This document shows, piece after piece, positions 42,438 to 51,647 of a DNA stretch of 64,000 nt (positions are counted from its first letter, which is position 1; every line of letters begins with the position of its first letter). The DNA is from Marivita sp. (GTDB taxonomy: Bacteria > Pseudomonadota > Alphaproteobacteria > Rhodobacterales > Rhodobacteraceae), in assembly GCF_020055635.1 (NCBI RefSeq), contig NZ_JAIPUT010000009.1, positions 1 through 64,000 of the forward strand, written 5' to 3'. The notes below the pieces were generated by a model. The model was given only the letters and a program-made list of their open reading frames with translations, did no database searches and had not been told where the DNA came from. Made by a program: the position numbers and the translations under genes.

Positions 42438-44624
42438 ATGACCGATTTCACGATGAGCACAGACGCCGAGGGCGTTGCGACGATCACTTGGGACGTTCCC
42501 GAGAAATCCATGAACGTGCTGAGCTTCGAGGGCTTGCAGACGCTCGATGACCTGGTGCAGTCCGCGCTGGGGGACGAGGCCGTCAAGGGCATCGTCATCA
42601 CCAGCGCCAAGCCCGATTTCGCGGCCGGGATGGACCTCAACGTGCTGGCGACGCTGCGCGAGGCCGGGGCCGAGGCGGTGTTCGAAGGCATCATGAAGAT
42701 GCATGGCGTGCTGCGCCGGATCGAGCTGGCGGGCATGGATGCCAAGACCCAGAAGGGCGGCAAGCCGGTCGCGGCGGTACTGCCGGGCACCGCGCTTGGC
42801 ATCGGGCTGGAGATTCCGCTGTCCTGTCACCGCGTCTTTGCCGCCGACAATCCCAAGGCCAAGATCGGCCTGCCGGAAATCATGGTCGGCATCTTCCCCG
42901 GTGCGGGCGGCACGACCCGTGTGGCGCGCAAGATGGGGGCAATGGCGGCCTCGCCGTTCCTGTTGGAAGGCAAGCTGTCGGATCCGACAAAAGCCAAGGC
43001 GGCGGGCCTGATCGACGAGGTCAGCGAAGACCCGATGGCGGCGGCGCGAGACTGGGTGTTGAACGCAAAGGATGCCGATCTGGTCAAGCCGTGGGACGCC
43101 AAGGGCTACAAGATGCCGGGCGGCGCGCCCTACCATCCGGCGGGCTTCATGACATTCGTCGGGGCATCGGCGATGGTCAACGGCAAGACCAAGGGTGTCT
43201 ATCCGGCGGCCAAGGCGCTGCTGTCGGCGGTCTATGAAGGTGCTCTGGTGCCGTTCGACACCGCGCTCAAGATCGAGGCGCGGTGGTTCACGTCGATCAT
43301 CATGAACCCCTCTTCGGGGGCGATGATCCGGTCGCTGTTCGTCAATAAGGGTGCGCTTGAAAAGGGTGCCGTGCGGCCCGAAGGCGTGAACGATCAGCGC
43401 GTCAAGAAGGTCGGCATCCTGGGTGCCGGCATGATGGGCGCGGGCATCGCGCTTGTGTCGGCGCAGGCGGGGATCGAGGTGGTGCTGCTCGACCGCGAAC
43501 AGGCGGCGGCGGACAAGGGCAAGGCCTATTCCGCCGATTACACGGCCAAAGGCGTGTCACGCAAGAAGATCACTCAGGACAAGGCCGACGCGATGCTGGC
43601 GCGGATCACGGCCACAACGGATTACAACGATCTGGCGGGCTGTGACCTGATCGTCGAAGCGGTGTTCGAGGATCCCAAGATCAAGGCCGAGGTCACCGCC
43701 GAGGTGGAGAAGGTCATCGGCGAAGACTGCATCTTTGCCACCAACACCTCGACCTTGCCGATCAGCGATCTGGCGAAGGCGTCCAGGCGGCCCGAGCAAT
43801 ATATCGGCATTCACTTCTTCTCGCCGGTCGAGAAGATGATGCTGGTCGAGATCATCAAGGGCAAGCAAACGGGTGATCGCGCCGTGGCCAAGGCGCTCGA
43901 CTTTGTGCGTCAGATCAAGAAGACGCCGATCGTGGTGAATGACGCGCGGTTCTTCTATGCCAACCGCTGCATCATTCCCTACATCAACGAAGGTATCCGG
44001 ATGGTGAAGGAAGGCGTGTCCCCTGCCCTCATCGAAAACGCCGCCAAGATGGTGGGCATGCCGCTGGGTCCGTTGCAGCTTGTCGATGAAACGTCGATTG
44101 ATCTGGGGGCCAAGATCGCCCGTGCCACCAAGGCGGCGATGGGGGATGCCTATCCCGATGGCGAGGTGGACGAGGTGATCTTCTGGATGGAAGAGCAAGA
44201 CCGGCTGGGCCGCAAGACCAAGGCGGGGTTCTACGACTATGACGACAAGGGCAAGCGTCAGGGTCTGTCCGATGTGGTCAAGGCGCAGTATCCCGAAGCC
44301 GAGGACCAGCCCGATCTGATCGACGTGCAGCATCGTCTGCTTTTTGCGCAGTCGCTCGAAGCGGTGCGGGCGCTGGAAGACGGTGTTCTCATGGACATCC
44401 GCGAAGGCGATGTCGGCGCGATCCTTGGCTGGGGCTTTGCACCGTGGTCCGGGGGCCCGCTGTCCTGGCTCGACATGCTGGGTTCGGAATATGCGGCGGT
44501 CCGCTGTGATGAGCTGGTCGAAGCGTTCGGCGACCGTTTCGCCTGCCCCGACCTGCTGCGCGAGATGGCCGCGAAAGGTCAGAGCTTCTACGGACGCTTC
44601 GCGCCGGAGAAGTCGGTGGCCTGA
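42438..44624 (+). CDS. FadJ/FadB-type enoyl-CoA hydratase / 3-hydroxyacyl-CoA dehydrogenase
   Basis: 728 residues. The N-terminal crotonase part (about 1-195) has the two catalytic glutamates E125 (GIGLEIPLSCHR) and E147 (GLPEIMVGIFPGAGGTTR). After a linker, the NAD-binding domain starts at GILGAGMMGAGIALVSAQAG (about 327), with the catalytic His in GIHFFSPVEKM, and a C-terminal helical dehydrogenase domain follows. It performs the two middle steps of beta-oxidation. The hydratase and dehydrogenase sites both look intact. With the thiolase it would form the beta-oxidation complex. A terminator follows. Confidence 0.95.
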   Translation: MTDFTMSTDAEGVATITWDVPEKSMNVLSFEGLQTLDDLVQSALGDEAVKGIVITSAKPDFAAGMDLNVLATLREAGAEAVFEGIMKMHGVLRRIELAGMDAKTQKGGKPVAAVLPGTALGIGLEIPLSCHRVFAADNPKAKIGLPEIMVGIFPGAGGTTRVARKMGAMAASPFLLEGKLSDPTKAKAAGLIDEVSEDPMAAARDWVLNAKDADLVKPWDAKGYKMPGGAPYHPAGFMTFVGASAMVNGKTKGVYPAAKALLSAVYEGALVPFDTALKIEARWFTSIIMNPSSGAMIRSLFVNKGALEKGAVRPEGVNDQRVKKVGILGAGMMGAGIALVSAQAGIEVVLLDREQAAADKGKAYSADYTAKGVSRKKITQDKADAMLARITATTDYNDLAGCDLIVEAVFEDPKIKAEVTAEVEKVIGEDCIFATNTSTLPISDLAKASRRPEQYIGIHFFSPVEKMMLVEIIKGKQTGDRAVAKALDFVRQIKKTPIVVNDARFFYANRCIIPYINEGIRMVKEGVSPALIENAAKMVGMPLGPLQLVDETSIDLGAKIARATKAAMGDAYPDGEVDEVIFWMEEQDRLGRKTKAGFYDYDDKGKRQGLSDVVKAQYPEAEDQPDLIDVQHRLLFAQSLEAVRALEDGVLMDIREGDVGAILGWGFAPWSGGPLSWLDMLGSEYAAVRCDELVEAFGDRFACPDLLREMAAKGQSFYGRFAPEKSVA

Positions 44625-44650
44625 GACCGCCCGCAACAGACGTTCGGACG

Positions 44651-44676
44651 CCGCCCGCCCTTGCGCGGGCGGTTTT
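44651..44676 (+). terminator. Rho-independent terminator after the FadJ-type gene
   Basis: CCGCCCGC (44651-44658) pairs with GCGGGCGG (44665-44672) around a 6-nt loop and is followed by TTTT (44673-44676), ending the catabolic block 27 nt after the stop. Confidence 0.8.
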
Positions 44677-44696
44677 CGGTCTGGCGCCGGTCGGGG

Positions 44697-44891
44697 TTAC
44701 TCTGCCCGCAGCGTCGCGAAGCGGTCCAGCCTGTCGATCTGCGGTGCCATCGTGCACCATTCATCCTCGACCGCGACCCAATGGGCGTCGCGGGATTCGG
44801 CATGGACGATGATGCGGCCCGGTTCCATCGTGATCTCGGGCACCATGATCATGTTGAGGAACAAGGCGAGGGCTTCGGTCGTCAGACACAT
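44697..44891 (-). CDS. Small conserved protein, 64 residues
   Basis: 64 residues with a hydrophobic start (ALALFLNMIMVPEITMEPGR) and a Trp-rich polar part (HWVAVEDEWCTMAPQIDRLD). It has a strong AAGGAG site 8 nt before the ATG, which is why I keep it although it is short. It is convergent with the FadJ-type gene, separated by the terminator. Function unknown. It could be a small ligand-binding or regulatory protein. Confidence 0.6.
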   Translation of the reverse strand: MCLTTEALALFLNMIMVPEITMEPGRIIVHAESRDAHWVAVEDEWCTMAPQIDRLDRFATLRAE

Positions 44892-45063
44892 GGGAAAACT
44901 CCTTTTTCAAGTGTCCTCCCTTTTGACAATGTCCGCCTCTGACGTGCGGTGTTGTCACGCTAACCCGCAGGGGACCAAAAATATCCCGACGCCGTGCTGC
45001 AGCGCAGCAATTTACGGACATTTCGCTGTCTTATTCAGCGAACCTTGCCTGTCCGCATAATTT

Positions 45064-45714
45064 TCAGGCATCAAACCGATAGCCAAACCGCGCGATGTCG
45101 GCTGCGCACATCTCGGCCACCGCCTTTGCCGATCGGTCGCAATAGGCCGTGCGGTAGTCCGCGGGCCGGTTCGAGGCATTGGCGCGCGGCAGGGTCAGCG
45201 TGAACCCCAGGTGTTTTTCCACCGGAGCAAGATCCTCTTGCAGTGCTTCGAGGCGCACGAAGGCCGCGGCGCGGTCCCGACCATTGGCGTCGGTGACATG
45301 GCGGCCATAAGGAAAGGCGCGCAGGCTTGCGCTGGTCTCGGGGTGCAGGACGAACGCGTCGAAGGACCGGGCTTTCGCCAGTCTGACCGCCGGATGGTCG
45401 AACCGCTGGTGCCGCAGCCAGTGATAGTAGCTGACCATCCGATCCCACGGGTTGCGCACCATGGTGAAGACGAAAAGTCCATCCAGATCCTCGGGGCTGA
45501 CAATGCCGTCGATATCGGCCAGCGTGCTGTGTTTCCAAAGCCGGCCCCGGGGTTTCAGGGCGGTCAGACGGCGCTTGCGCTTGATGGCTTTCGGCGTGTC
45601 TCCGATCAGGATGTCGTCGCGATGCGCCCGCGCCTCGAGGGCCAGGGCCATCGAGGTTCCGCCCGTTTTCGGGATATGCACGAAGATGAAGGTCCGTCCG
45701 GGCGAGATGATCAT
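45064..45714 (-). CDS. Sulfotransferase-like protein
   Basis: 216 residues from the ATG at 45714 (a TTG 17 codons upstream is an alternative). The PAPS-binding 5' loop is FIFVHIPKTGGTSMALALE (about 10-28), and the 3' phosphate site fits FVFTMVRNPWDRMVSYYHWL (about 82-101). It belongs to the Sulfotransfer_2 family that moves sulfate from PAPS to sugars or lipids. A sugar- or polysaccharide-modifying role is likely, but there are no polysaccharide genes beside it. It is divergent from the acyl-CoA ligase. Confidence 0.85.
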   Translation of the reverse strand: MIISPGRTFIFVHIPKTGGTSMALALEARAHRDDILIGDTPKAIKRKRRLTALKPRGRLWKHSTLADIDGIVSPEDLDGLFVFTMVRNPWDRMVSYYHWLRHQRFDHPAVRLAKARSFDAFVLHPETSASLRAFPYGRHVTDANGRDRAAAFVRLEALQEDLAPVEKHLGFTLTLPRANASNRPADYRTAYCDRSAKAVAEMCAADIARFGYRFDA

Positions 45715-45818
45715 GACCCAGAGGTGCCATCCGGGCCGGATCGGCGCAAGGATTTGCTTTTCCAAACGTCAATCGCTGCGCTATGTCCTTGGGATCAGGG
45801 GTTTATGGAGAGTGCATC

Positions 45819-47447
45819 ATGGGTTGGATGCGGGATGAAACGGGTCTGGACAAACGCGCAGCGAACCATGTGCCCTTGACGCCGCTGTCGCATCTGCAAC
45901 GCGCGGCAGAGGTGTTCCCGGACACGCTTGCCGTGGTGCATGGTCCGCATCGCAAGACCTACCGCGAATACCACGACAGGGTGACGCGGCTGGCGTCGGC
46001 GCTCGCGGCGATGGGGATCAGGCCGGGCGACGTCGTCGCAACGATCCTGCCCAACATTCCCGCGCAGGCCGAAGCGCATTTCGGCGTTCCCGCCTGTGGT
46101 GCGGTGCTCAACACCATCAACACGCGGCTGGATGTGGACACGATCGCCTATATCCTCGACCATGGCGAGGCGAAGGTGGTTCTGTGTGACCCGCAGTTCA
46201 TGTCGGTTCTTGCCGAAGCCATGGAGCAGATGGAGGGCGCTGCCCCCGCCGTGATCGAGGTTGCCGACCCACATGAAGGTGTCAACGCAACCAGCGACTA
46301 TCCGCAATATGAAGACGTGCTGGCCGCGGCCGATCCGGAGTTCGACTGGATCATGCCCCAGGATGAGTGGGAGAGCCTCGCGCTCAACTACACCTCGGGC
46401 ACCACCGGGCGGCCCAAGGGGGTCGTCTACCACCATCGCGGCGCCTACCTGATGACGATGGGCACGGCGGTCAGTTGGGAAATGGCGCTGCGGCCGAAAT
46501 ACCTGACCATCGTGCCGCTGTTTCATTGCAACGGCTGGAACCACACCTGGATGATGCCGCTTCTGGGCGGCACGGTGGTGTGTTGCCGCGATATCTCGGC
46601 GCGGGCGATCTATAACGCGATCGCCGACGAGGGTGTCACGCATTTCGGCGGTGCGCCCATCATCCTGAACACAATCGTGAATTGCGACCCGAGCGAGCGG
46701 CGCGATTTTGACCATCTGGTGAAAGTCTACACCGCAGGCGCGCCGCCTGCCCCGGCGACGCTGGCCAAGATCGGCGATCTGGGCTTTCACGTGATGCAGG
46801 TCTACGGGCTGACCGAGACCTATGGCCATGTCACCGAATGTCTCTGGAACGGCGATGCCTGGGACGGGCTGGAGCAGGACGCCAAATCCGCCATCAAGGC
46901 GCGGCAGGGTGTTGCCTTTCCGATGATGGAAAAGATCGACGTTCTGGACTCCGAAGGCGCGCCGGTGCCGCGTGATGGCACCACGCAGGGCGAGATCGTC
47001 ATTCGCGGCAATGCGGTGATGAAGGGCTACCTCAAGAACCCCAAGGCCACTGAAGAGGCGTTTGCCGGCGGGCATTTCCATTCCGGCGACATCGCGGTGA
47101 TGCATCCCGACGGCCATGTGCAGATCGCCGACCGCGCCAAGGACATCATCATCTCGGGCGGCGAGAACATTTCCTCGGTCGAGGTCGAAGGCTGCCTGAT
47201 GGCCCATGACGCGGTGCTGCTCTGTGCCGTCGTGGCCAAGCCGGACGACACCTGGGGCGAAGTGCCCTGCGCCTTTGTCGAGCTGAAGGGCAACCACAGC
47301 GCCACCGAGGAAGAGCTGATCGCCTTTGCCCGGTCGCGGCTGGCGGGGTTCAAGACACCCAAGAAGGTGGTGTTCGAGGAACTGCCCAAGACCTCGACCG
47401 GCAAGATCCAGAAGTTCCAGCTGCGCGAGCGGGCCAAGGCGCTTTGA
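45819..47447 (+). CDS. Acyl-CoA synthetase, DmdB-like AMP-dependent ligase
   Basis: 542 residues from the ATG at 45819, after a GGAGAG site. The AMP-binding P-loop is NYTSGTTGRPKGVVYHH. Further motifs are QVYGLTETYGHVTECLW, YLKNPKATEEAF, HSGDIAVMHPDGHVQIADRA and the C-terminal KTSTGKIQKFQLRE with the catalytic Lys. This group includes the 3-methylmercaptopropionate-CoA ligase DmdB of DMSP breakdown as well as general medium-chain acyl-CoA ligases. With the dehydrogenases upstream it could start acyl breakdown. The specific substrate is not decided by sequence. Confidence 0.92.
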   Translation: MGWMRDETGLDKRAANHVPLTPLSHLQRAAEVFPDTLAVVHGPHRKTYREYHDRVTRLASALAAMGIRPGDVVATILPNIPAQAEAHFGVPACGAVLNTINTRLDVDTIAYILDHGEAKVVLCDPQFMSVLAEAMEQMEGAAPAVIEVADPHEGVNATSDYPQYEDVLAAADPEFDWIMPQDEWESLALNYTSGTTGRPKGVVYHHRGAYLMTMGTAVSWEMALRPKYLTIVPLFHCNGWNHTWMMPLLGGTVVCCRDISARAIYNAIADEGVTHFGGAPIILNTIVNCDPSERRDFDHLVKVYTAGAPPAPATLAKIGDLGFHVMQVYGLTETYGHVTECLWNGDAWDGLEQDAKSAIKARQGVAFPMMEKIDVLDSEGAPVPRDGTTQGEIVIRGNAVMKGYLKNPKATEEAFAGGHFHSGDIAVMHPDGHVQIADRAKDIIISGGENISSVEVEGCLMAHDAVLLCAVVAKPDDTWGEVPCAFVELKGNHSATEEELIAFARSRLAGFKTPKKVVFEELPKTSTGKIQKFQLRERAKAL

Positions 47448-47507
47448 TGCTGAACATATTGCGACGGTCCGTCGCCAAAAAAACTTTGCGATTTTCAGGG
47501 TATTTTT

Positions 47508-48035
47508 ATGAAAAACATCGAGATCGAACTCTGCCAAAGTTTGCCACCCCGAGAAGAGCTCAACGGCATTCTGTCTCAGTATTATGAGCTGATCGTGCAC
47601 CGCATGCGAGGCATGGGCTTTGATATCCCTCTTGCCGCTCCGAAGAGCGCACTTGCAGAATTTTGGGCCAATTCGGGCGACTACTTGCCGCCCAAGGGCT
47701 GCCTCGTGATCGCGCGAAACAAGACCGGTGGCATCGTCGGATGCGGTATGTTGAAACGCCTCGATCAACAGACAGGAGAATTGAAACGGGTCTTTGTCAT
47801 CGAAGACGCAAGGGGCACCGGCACCGGCAGAGCCTTGATCGAAGCGCGGGAAAACGCGGCGCGCAACATGGGGTTGAAGCGCCTGATAGCAGACACGCTC
47901 ACGCCCAATGTCGAGATGCGAGATCTTTATCCCAAGCTTGGCTTTGTGGAACTGGATGAGCCCGTGGAAACGACGACATACAACGATCAACCGATGCTGC
48001 GCCCGTATCTGCACTATTTTTCGAAAGACCTTTGA
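47508..48035 (+). CDS. GNAT-family N-acetyltransferase
   Basis: 175 residues with the GNAT fold: GIVGCGMLKRLDQQTGELKR (strands 2-4) and VFVIEDARGTGTGRALIEAR, where RGTGTGRAL is the acetyl-CoA pyrophosphate site, followed by ARNMGLKRLIADTLT and YPKLGFVEL. The acceptor is unknown. The gene and its upstream 60 nt are visibly AT-richer than both neighbours, which suggests it was acquired separately. It has no clear partner in the operon sense. Confidence 0.87.
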   Translation: MKNIEIELCQSLPPREELNGILSQYYELIVHRMRGMGFDIPLAAPKSALAEFWANSGDYLPPKGCLVIARNKTGGIVGCGMLKRLDQQTGELKRVFVIEDARGTGTGRALIEARENAARNMGLKRLIADTLTPNVEMRDLYPKLGFVELDEPVETTTYNDQPMLRPYLHYFSKDL

Positions 48036-48254
48036 GGCGTTATCATCCAGAAACCTGTGCCGTGCGACGATTGCTCTTGAGCGGGACACCATCGGCAGCA
48101 AAGCTCCGCAGAGCCACCCCTCATCCGCAAGACCACGCCACAAACGGGTCGAGATCCGGCCGTCGATGTGCAGGCGTATCCCCCCTCTGCCGCATTGCGC
48201 GAAACTCCGCGCGGGTGTACCCTTGCCTGCAATCAACGAGGCAGAGCAGCCCGC

Positions 48255-49280
48255 ATGACCGCGCTGAAGGAATTTCAACGGCTGGAGGCCGAAGCTGTCT
48301 GGCGTGCGACGCCCGCGGACCAGCGAAAGGATGTGATCGTGTCGCTGGGCGATGCGTCGCTGACGATCCTCGATCTGCGGGAAAACGTGCTGGCGCATTG
48401 GTCGGTGGCCGCCGTGGCGCGCGCCAACAAGGGGCAGATGCCCGCGATCTATCATCCCGATGGCGATCCGGGCGAAACGCTCGAATTCGGCGAGGACAGC
48501 GCCCAGATGATCGACGCGATCGAGCGTATCCGCTCGGCCATCGACAGGAGCCGCGCCAAGCCCGGCAAGCTTCGGGTGTGGATCACAACCTTCATCGCGG
48601 CTTTGGTCGTGGGCTTTGTCGTGTTCTGGCTGCCGGATGCGCTTTTGCGGCATACGGTGCAGGTGGTCCCGGCCGTCAAGCGCATCGAGATCGGCGACGC
48701 GCTTCTGGCGCGGATCACCCGGATTTCCGGTCAGCCCTGCATGACGCGCGATGCGCAGGAACCGCTGCGACGGCTGGCTTCGCGGGTGCTTGGCCCGGCG
48801 CAACGCGGCGCGCTTGTGGTGCTGCCCGGCGGTGTTGCGGAAACCGCGCATCTGCCCGGCGGGCGCATCCTGCTGAACCGCGCGATGATCGAAGACCCCG
48901 AAGAGCCCGACGTGACCGCAGGCTATATCCTGGTGGAGCGGTTGCGCGCTTTGTCTCAGGATCCGCTTGAGGAACTGCTGATCCAGACCGGGCTGTGGTC
49001 GAGCCTGCGGCTTTTGACGACCGGACAACTGGCCGAGGACGATCTGGACCGCTACAGCGAATATCTTCTGTCGCGGGAGCCTGTTCCGCTTGCGAACGAG
49101 GTGGTGCTGGCGGGGTTCGAAACCGCCAATCTGCGCAGCACGCCTTATGCCTATGCCATTGACATCACGGGCGAAACGTCCCTTCCCCTGATCGAGGCCG
49201 ACCCGGTCAGCGGCACCGACACGCGGCCGGTTCTGAGCGATGCGGACTGGGTGCGGTTGCAGGGCATCTGCGGTGAGTGA
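48255..49280 (+). CDS. Membrane protein with degenerate M48-like domain
   Basis: 341 residues from the ATG at 48255. A cytoplasmic N-terminal part (about 1-108), one membrane helix (VWITTFIAALVVGFVVFWLP, about 109-128) and a periplasmic part with GGVAETAHLPGGRILLNRAM. This last phrase and the helix after it (DVTAGYILVERLRALSQDPL) have the layout of M48 peptidases, where the zinc site HExxH would stand; here the site is LVERL, so no zinc peptidase activity is expected. A later ExxxYLL segment (DRYSEYLLSREP) is in the place of the third ligand. I am only moderately sure of this resemblance. Its stop touches the stop of the next, convergent gene. Confidence 0.55.
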   Translation: MTALKEFQRLEAEAVWRATPADQRKDVIVSLGDASLTILDLRENVLAHWSVAAVARANKGQMPAIYHPDGDPGETLEFGEDSAQMIDAIERIRSAIDRSRAKPGKLRVWITTFIAALVVGFVVFWLPDALLRHTVQVVPAVKRIEIGDALLARITRISGQPCMTRDAQEPLRRLASRVLGPAQRGALVVLPGGVAETAHLPGGRILLNRAMIEDPEEPDVTAGYILVERLRALSQDPLEELLIQTGLWSSLRLLTTGQLAEDDLDRYSEYLLSREPVPLANEVVLAGFETANLRSTPYAYAIDITGETSLPLIEADPVSGTDTRPVLSDADWVRLQGICGE

Positions 49281-49916
49281 TCAGTGACCGAGGCCCTTGC
49301 CGCGCCCGACGATCACCGGTTCCTGGATCTCTTGCGGCTCTGACAGAAGACGACGCGGCACGGTGTTGCTCCAGATCTGCTGCGTCGCGCGGTGGCCCTG
49401 GCGGGTCATGTGCGCACGGTGCGGGTTGAGGCGGTCGTCCTCCCAGGCGGGTTCGTAGCCTTTCGGCAGCGGCGGCAGCGTGTCGCCATTCTGTTTGTAG
49501 ACATGTTCCGGCACGATACGCGGTTCGCGACGCACGGGCTGAGCCGGGGCGGCTTTCGGGCTGTATTTCCGAACCTGAACGCGGCGATCGGGTACGGACG
49601 GCACCACCCGTTGCGGCGTGCTGACGACCGGCGCCGGCGCCTGTGCCACGGTGGCCGGGGGCTGCGCAAGGCTGGGTTGCTGTCCGCAGATCAACTGACG
49701 GTCACGGGACACGCGCGGCACCCAGGTCACCGCCCCGTCGACCCCCGCCCGGACATAGACGCAGCCCCGACTGTCGACATATTGACGCCCCTCGAAGCTT
49801 GCCGGCGGGGTTTCCGCCGGTGGCCCGACCGATCGCAGGTTCTGCGCGGTGGCGTCAGACGATGCGGCAAGCACCGCGACCAGCACGGCCACGGCTTTGA
49901 AGATATGTCCGGTCAT
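49281..49916 (-). CDS. Exported protein of unknown function
   Basis: 211 residues from the ATG at 49916 (a start 9 codons upstream is possible). Signal peptide KAVAVLVAVLAASSDATAQ, then a conserved small domain FEGRQYVDSRGCVYVRAGVD and TWVPRVSRDRQLICGQQ with two Cys, followed by a Pro/Ala/Val-rich linker and a basic, His-rich tail. Proteins with this domain are common in Rhodobacterales and often carry a SPOR-like peptidoglycan part, which I cannot confirm here. The likely location is periplasmic. The stop is directly next to that of the convergent membrane protein. Confidence 0.65.
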   Translation of the reverse strand: MTGHIFKAVAVLVAVLAASSDATAQNLRSVGPPAETPPASFEGRQYVDSRGCVYVRAGVDGAVTWVPRVSRDRQLICGQQPSLAQPPATVAQAPAPVVSTPQRVVPSVPDRRVQVRKYSPKAAPAQPVRREPRIVPEHVYKQNGDTLPPLPKGYEPAWEDDRLNPHRAHMTRQGHRATQQIWSNTVPRRLLSEPQEIQEPVIVGRGKGLGH

Positions 49917-49974
49917 GGCTCTGTCCCCACAGATGTGTCCCAAGACTGCCTGTCAGGTCATTGAGTGTAAAGGG

Positions 49975-50607
49975 CTACTTCGTGCCGAACATCCGGTCGC
50001 CCGCGTCACCCAGGCCGGGCACGATATAGCCGTTCTCGTTCAGACGCTCGTCAAGGGACGCGGTGACGATGGGCACGTCGGGATGTGCCTCCTTCATGCG
50101 GGCGACGCCTTCGGGGGCGGCAAGCAGGCAGAGGAAGATGATGTTCTTGGCGCCTGCCTCCTTGAGCAGGTCGATCGCGGCCGCCGAACTGTTGCCGGTG
50201 GCGAGCATCGGATCGACGACAATCGTAATGCGATCCTCGAGTTGCGACGGGACCTTGAAGTAATACTGCACCGGCTTGAGTGTGGCCTCGTCGCGGTAGA
50301 GACCGACAAACCCCACCCGCGCCGCCGGGATCAGGTCGAGGATGCCGTCGAGCAGCCCGTTGCCCGCGCGCAGGATCGAGATCAGGGCAAGCTTCTTGCC
50401 GTCGATCACCGGGGCGTCCATCTCGCACATCGGGGTTTCGATGCGCTTGGTGGTGAGCGGCAGGTTGCGTGTCACCTCGTAGGCCAGCAAGTGGCTGATT
50501 TCGCGCAGCAATTGGCGGAACGACTTGGTCGAGGTGTCTATTTCGCGCATCAGGCTCAGCTTGTGCTGCACCAGCGGGTGGTCGACGATGGTCAGGTGTT
50601 GGGTCAT
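49975..50607 (-). CDS. upp: Uracil phosphoribosyltransferase
   Basis: 210 residues. It converts uracil and PRPP to UMP. The PRPP loop is [20 protein letters not shown], and the uracil site includes the late [18 protein letters not shown], the family hallmark. It is the last gene of the salvage operon and overlaps add by 4 nt. Together with cdd, deoA and deoB it returns bases and sugar phosphate to the cell. Confidence 0.97.
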   Translation of the reverse strand: MTQHLTIVDHPLVQHKLSLMREIDTSTKSFRQLLREISHLLAYEVTRNLPLTTKRIETPMCEMDAPVIDGKKLALISILRAGNGLLDGILDLIPAARVGFVGLYRDEATLKPVQYYFKVPSQLEDRITIVVDPMLATGNSSAAAIDLLKEAGAKNIIFLCLLAAPEGVARMKEAHPDVPIVTASLDERLNENGYIVPGLGDAGDRMFGTK

Positions 50608-51647
50608 GTGCGCTCCAGTCGTTTCAGGACACGGGCCCGGGTGTCCTCGTCGCAGAAGGCCGCGCGGGCGGCGGTGTCGTTTATCTCGGCGAAAACAGCC
50701 TCGTCCCAGCCAAAGCTGCGGGCAAGCTTGAGGTATTCGTCGCGCATCGTGGTATGAAAGAAGGGCGGATCGTCGGTCGAGACCGTGACCTTCACCCCGC
50801 GTTGCCGCAGCTTTTCAATGGGGTGCGCGGCAAGGTTCGGGTAGACGTTCAGGTTCACGTTGGAACCCGGACAAATCTCGAGGGTAATTTCGTTTTCCAC
50901 AAGCTCGTCCACAAGCGCCAGATCGTTGATTGCATGGACGCCGTGGCCGATGCGTTCGACCTTCAGGTCCTCGACAGCATCCCGCACCGATTGCGCACCG
51001 CCCCATTCACCCGCATGCGCGGTCAGGCGCAATCCGGCTTCACGTGCCATGTCAAAGCTGTAAGCAAAGTCCCTGGGTTTGCCCTTCATCTCGTCCCCGG
51101 CAATGCCGAAGCCGACGATCCAGTCACCCGCGGTTTCAGCAGCACAAAGCGCCGAGGCCTTGGCTTTGTCAGGGCCGAAATGGCGGATGCATGTGACGAT
51201 GCCGCGCAGGATGATGCCGGTGTCGCGTTCGGCCTCAATGGCGGCGTCGCGGATGGCGTGCAGGTATTCGCGCCATGCGCCCACATCGCCACCGCCGCAA
51301 AAATCCGGCGACAGGAAGGTTTCGGAATAGACCACGTCATTTGCGGCGCTTTCTTCAAGCACCGCCTTGGTCAGGCGCGCGTAATCCTCGGGTGTCTTGA
51401 GCACGCTTGTCGCGGCTTCGTAGACGCTCAGGAAATGCACGAAATCGCGGAAGGCATAGCTGCCATCGGCTTTGAACACGCCGTTGAGGTTGACAGATTT
51501 GTCCTTGGCGAGCCCCCGGATGAAGGCAGGCGGCGCCGCGCCTTCGTGATGCAGATGCAGTTCGACCTTGGGCAGGCGCATGATGCGGTCAAGCTGTTCT
51601 TCGTCCATGCCGCGGCGCATGCGTTCGCGCTGTTCTTCATCCATCAC
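50604..51647 (-). CDS. add: Adenosine deaminase
   Basis: 347 residues. It deaminates adenosine or deoxyadenosine to inosine. The zinc ligands are present: [11 protein letters not shown] (first His pair), [14 protein letters not shown] (third His and catalytic Glu), ERIGHGVHA (His) and STDDPPFF (Asp). The first 20 residues are charged and variable; a later start is possible (for example at [11 protein letters not shown]). It overlaps deoB and upp by 4 nt each. Confidence 0.95.
   Translation of the reverse strand: MMDEEQRERMRRGMDEEQLDRIMRLPKVELHLHHEGAAPPAFIRGLAKDKSVNLNGVFKADGSYAFRDFVHFLSVYEAATSVLKTPEDYARLTKAVLEESAANDVVYSETFLSPDFCGGGDVGAWREYLHAIRDAAIEAERDTGIILRGIVTCIRHFGPDKAKASALCAAETAGDWIVGFGIAGDEMKGKPRDFAYSFDMAREAGLRLTAHAGEWGGAQSVRDAVEDLKVERIGHGVHAINDLALVDELVENEITLEICPGSNVNLNVYPNLAAHPIEKLRQRGVKVTVSTDDPPFFHTTMRDEYLKLARSFGWDEAVFAEINDTAARAAFCDEDTRARVLKRLERT

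Noticed and set aside
40682-42802. 706-codon open frame opposite thiolase and FadJ
   Set aside because: Antisense shadow caused by GC-rich codons; no ribosome site and no domain.
45795-49028. 1077-codon open frame on the minus strand
   Set aside because: Antisense to three well-supported genes; His/Arg/Gln-rich, so not a giant protein.
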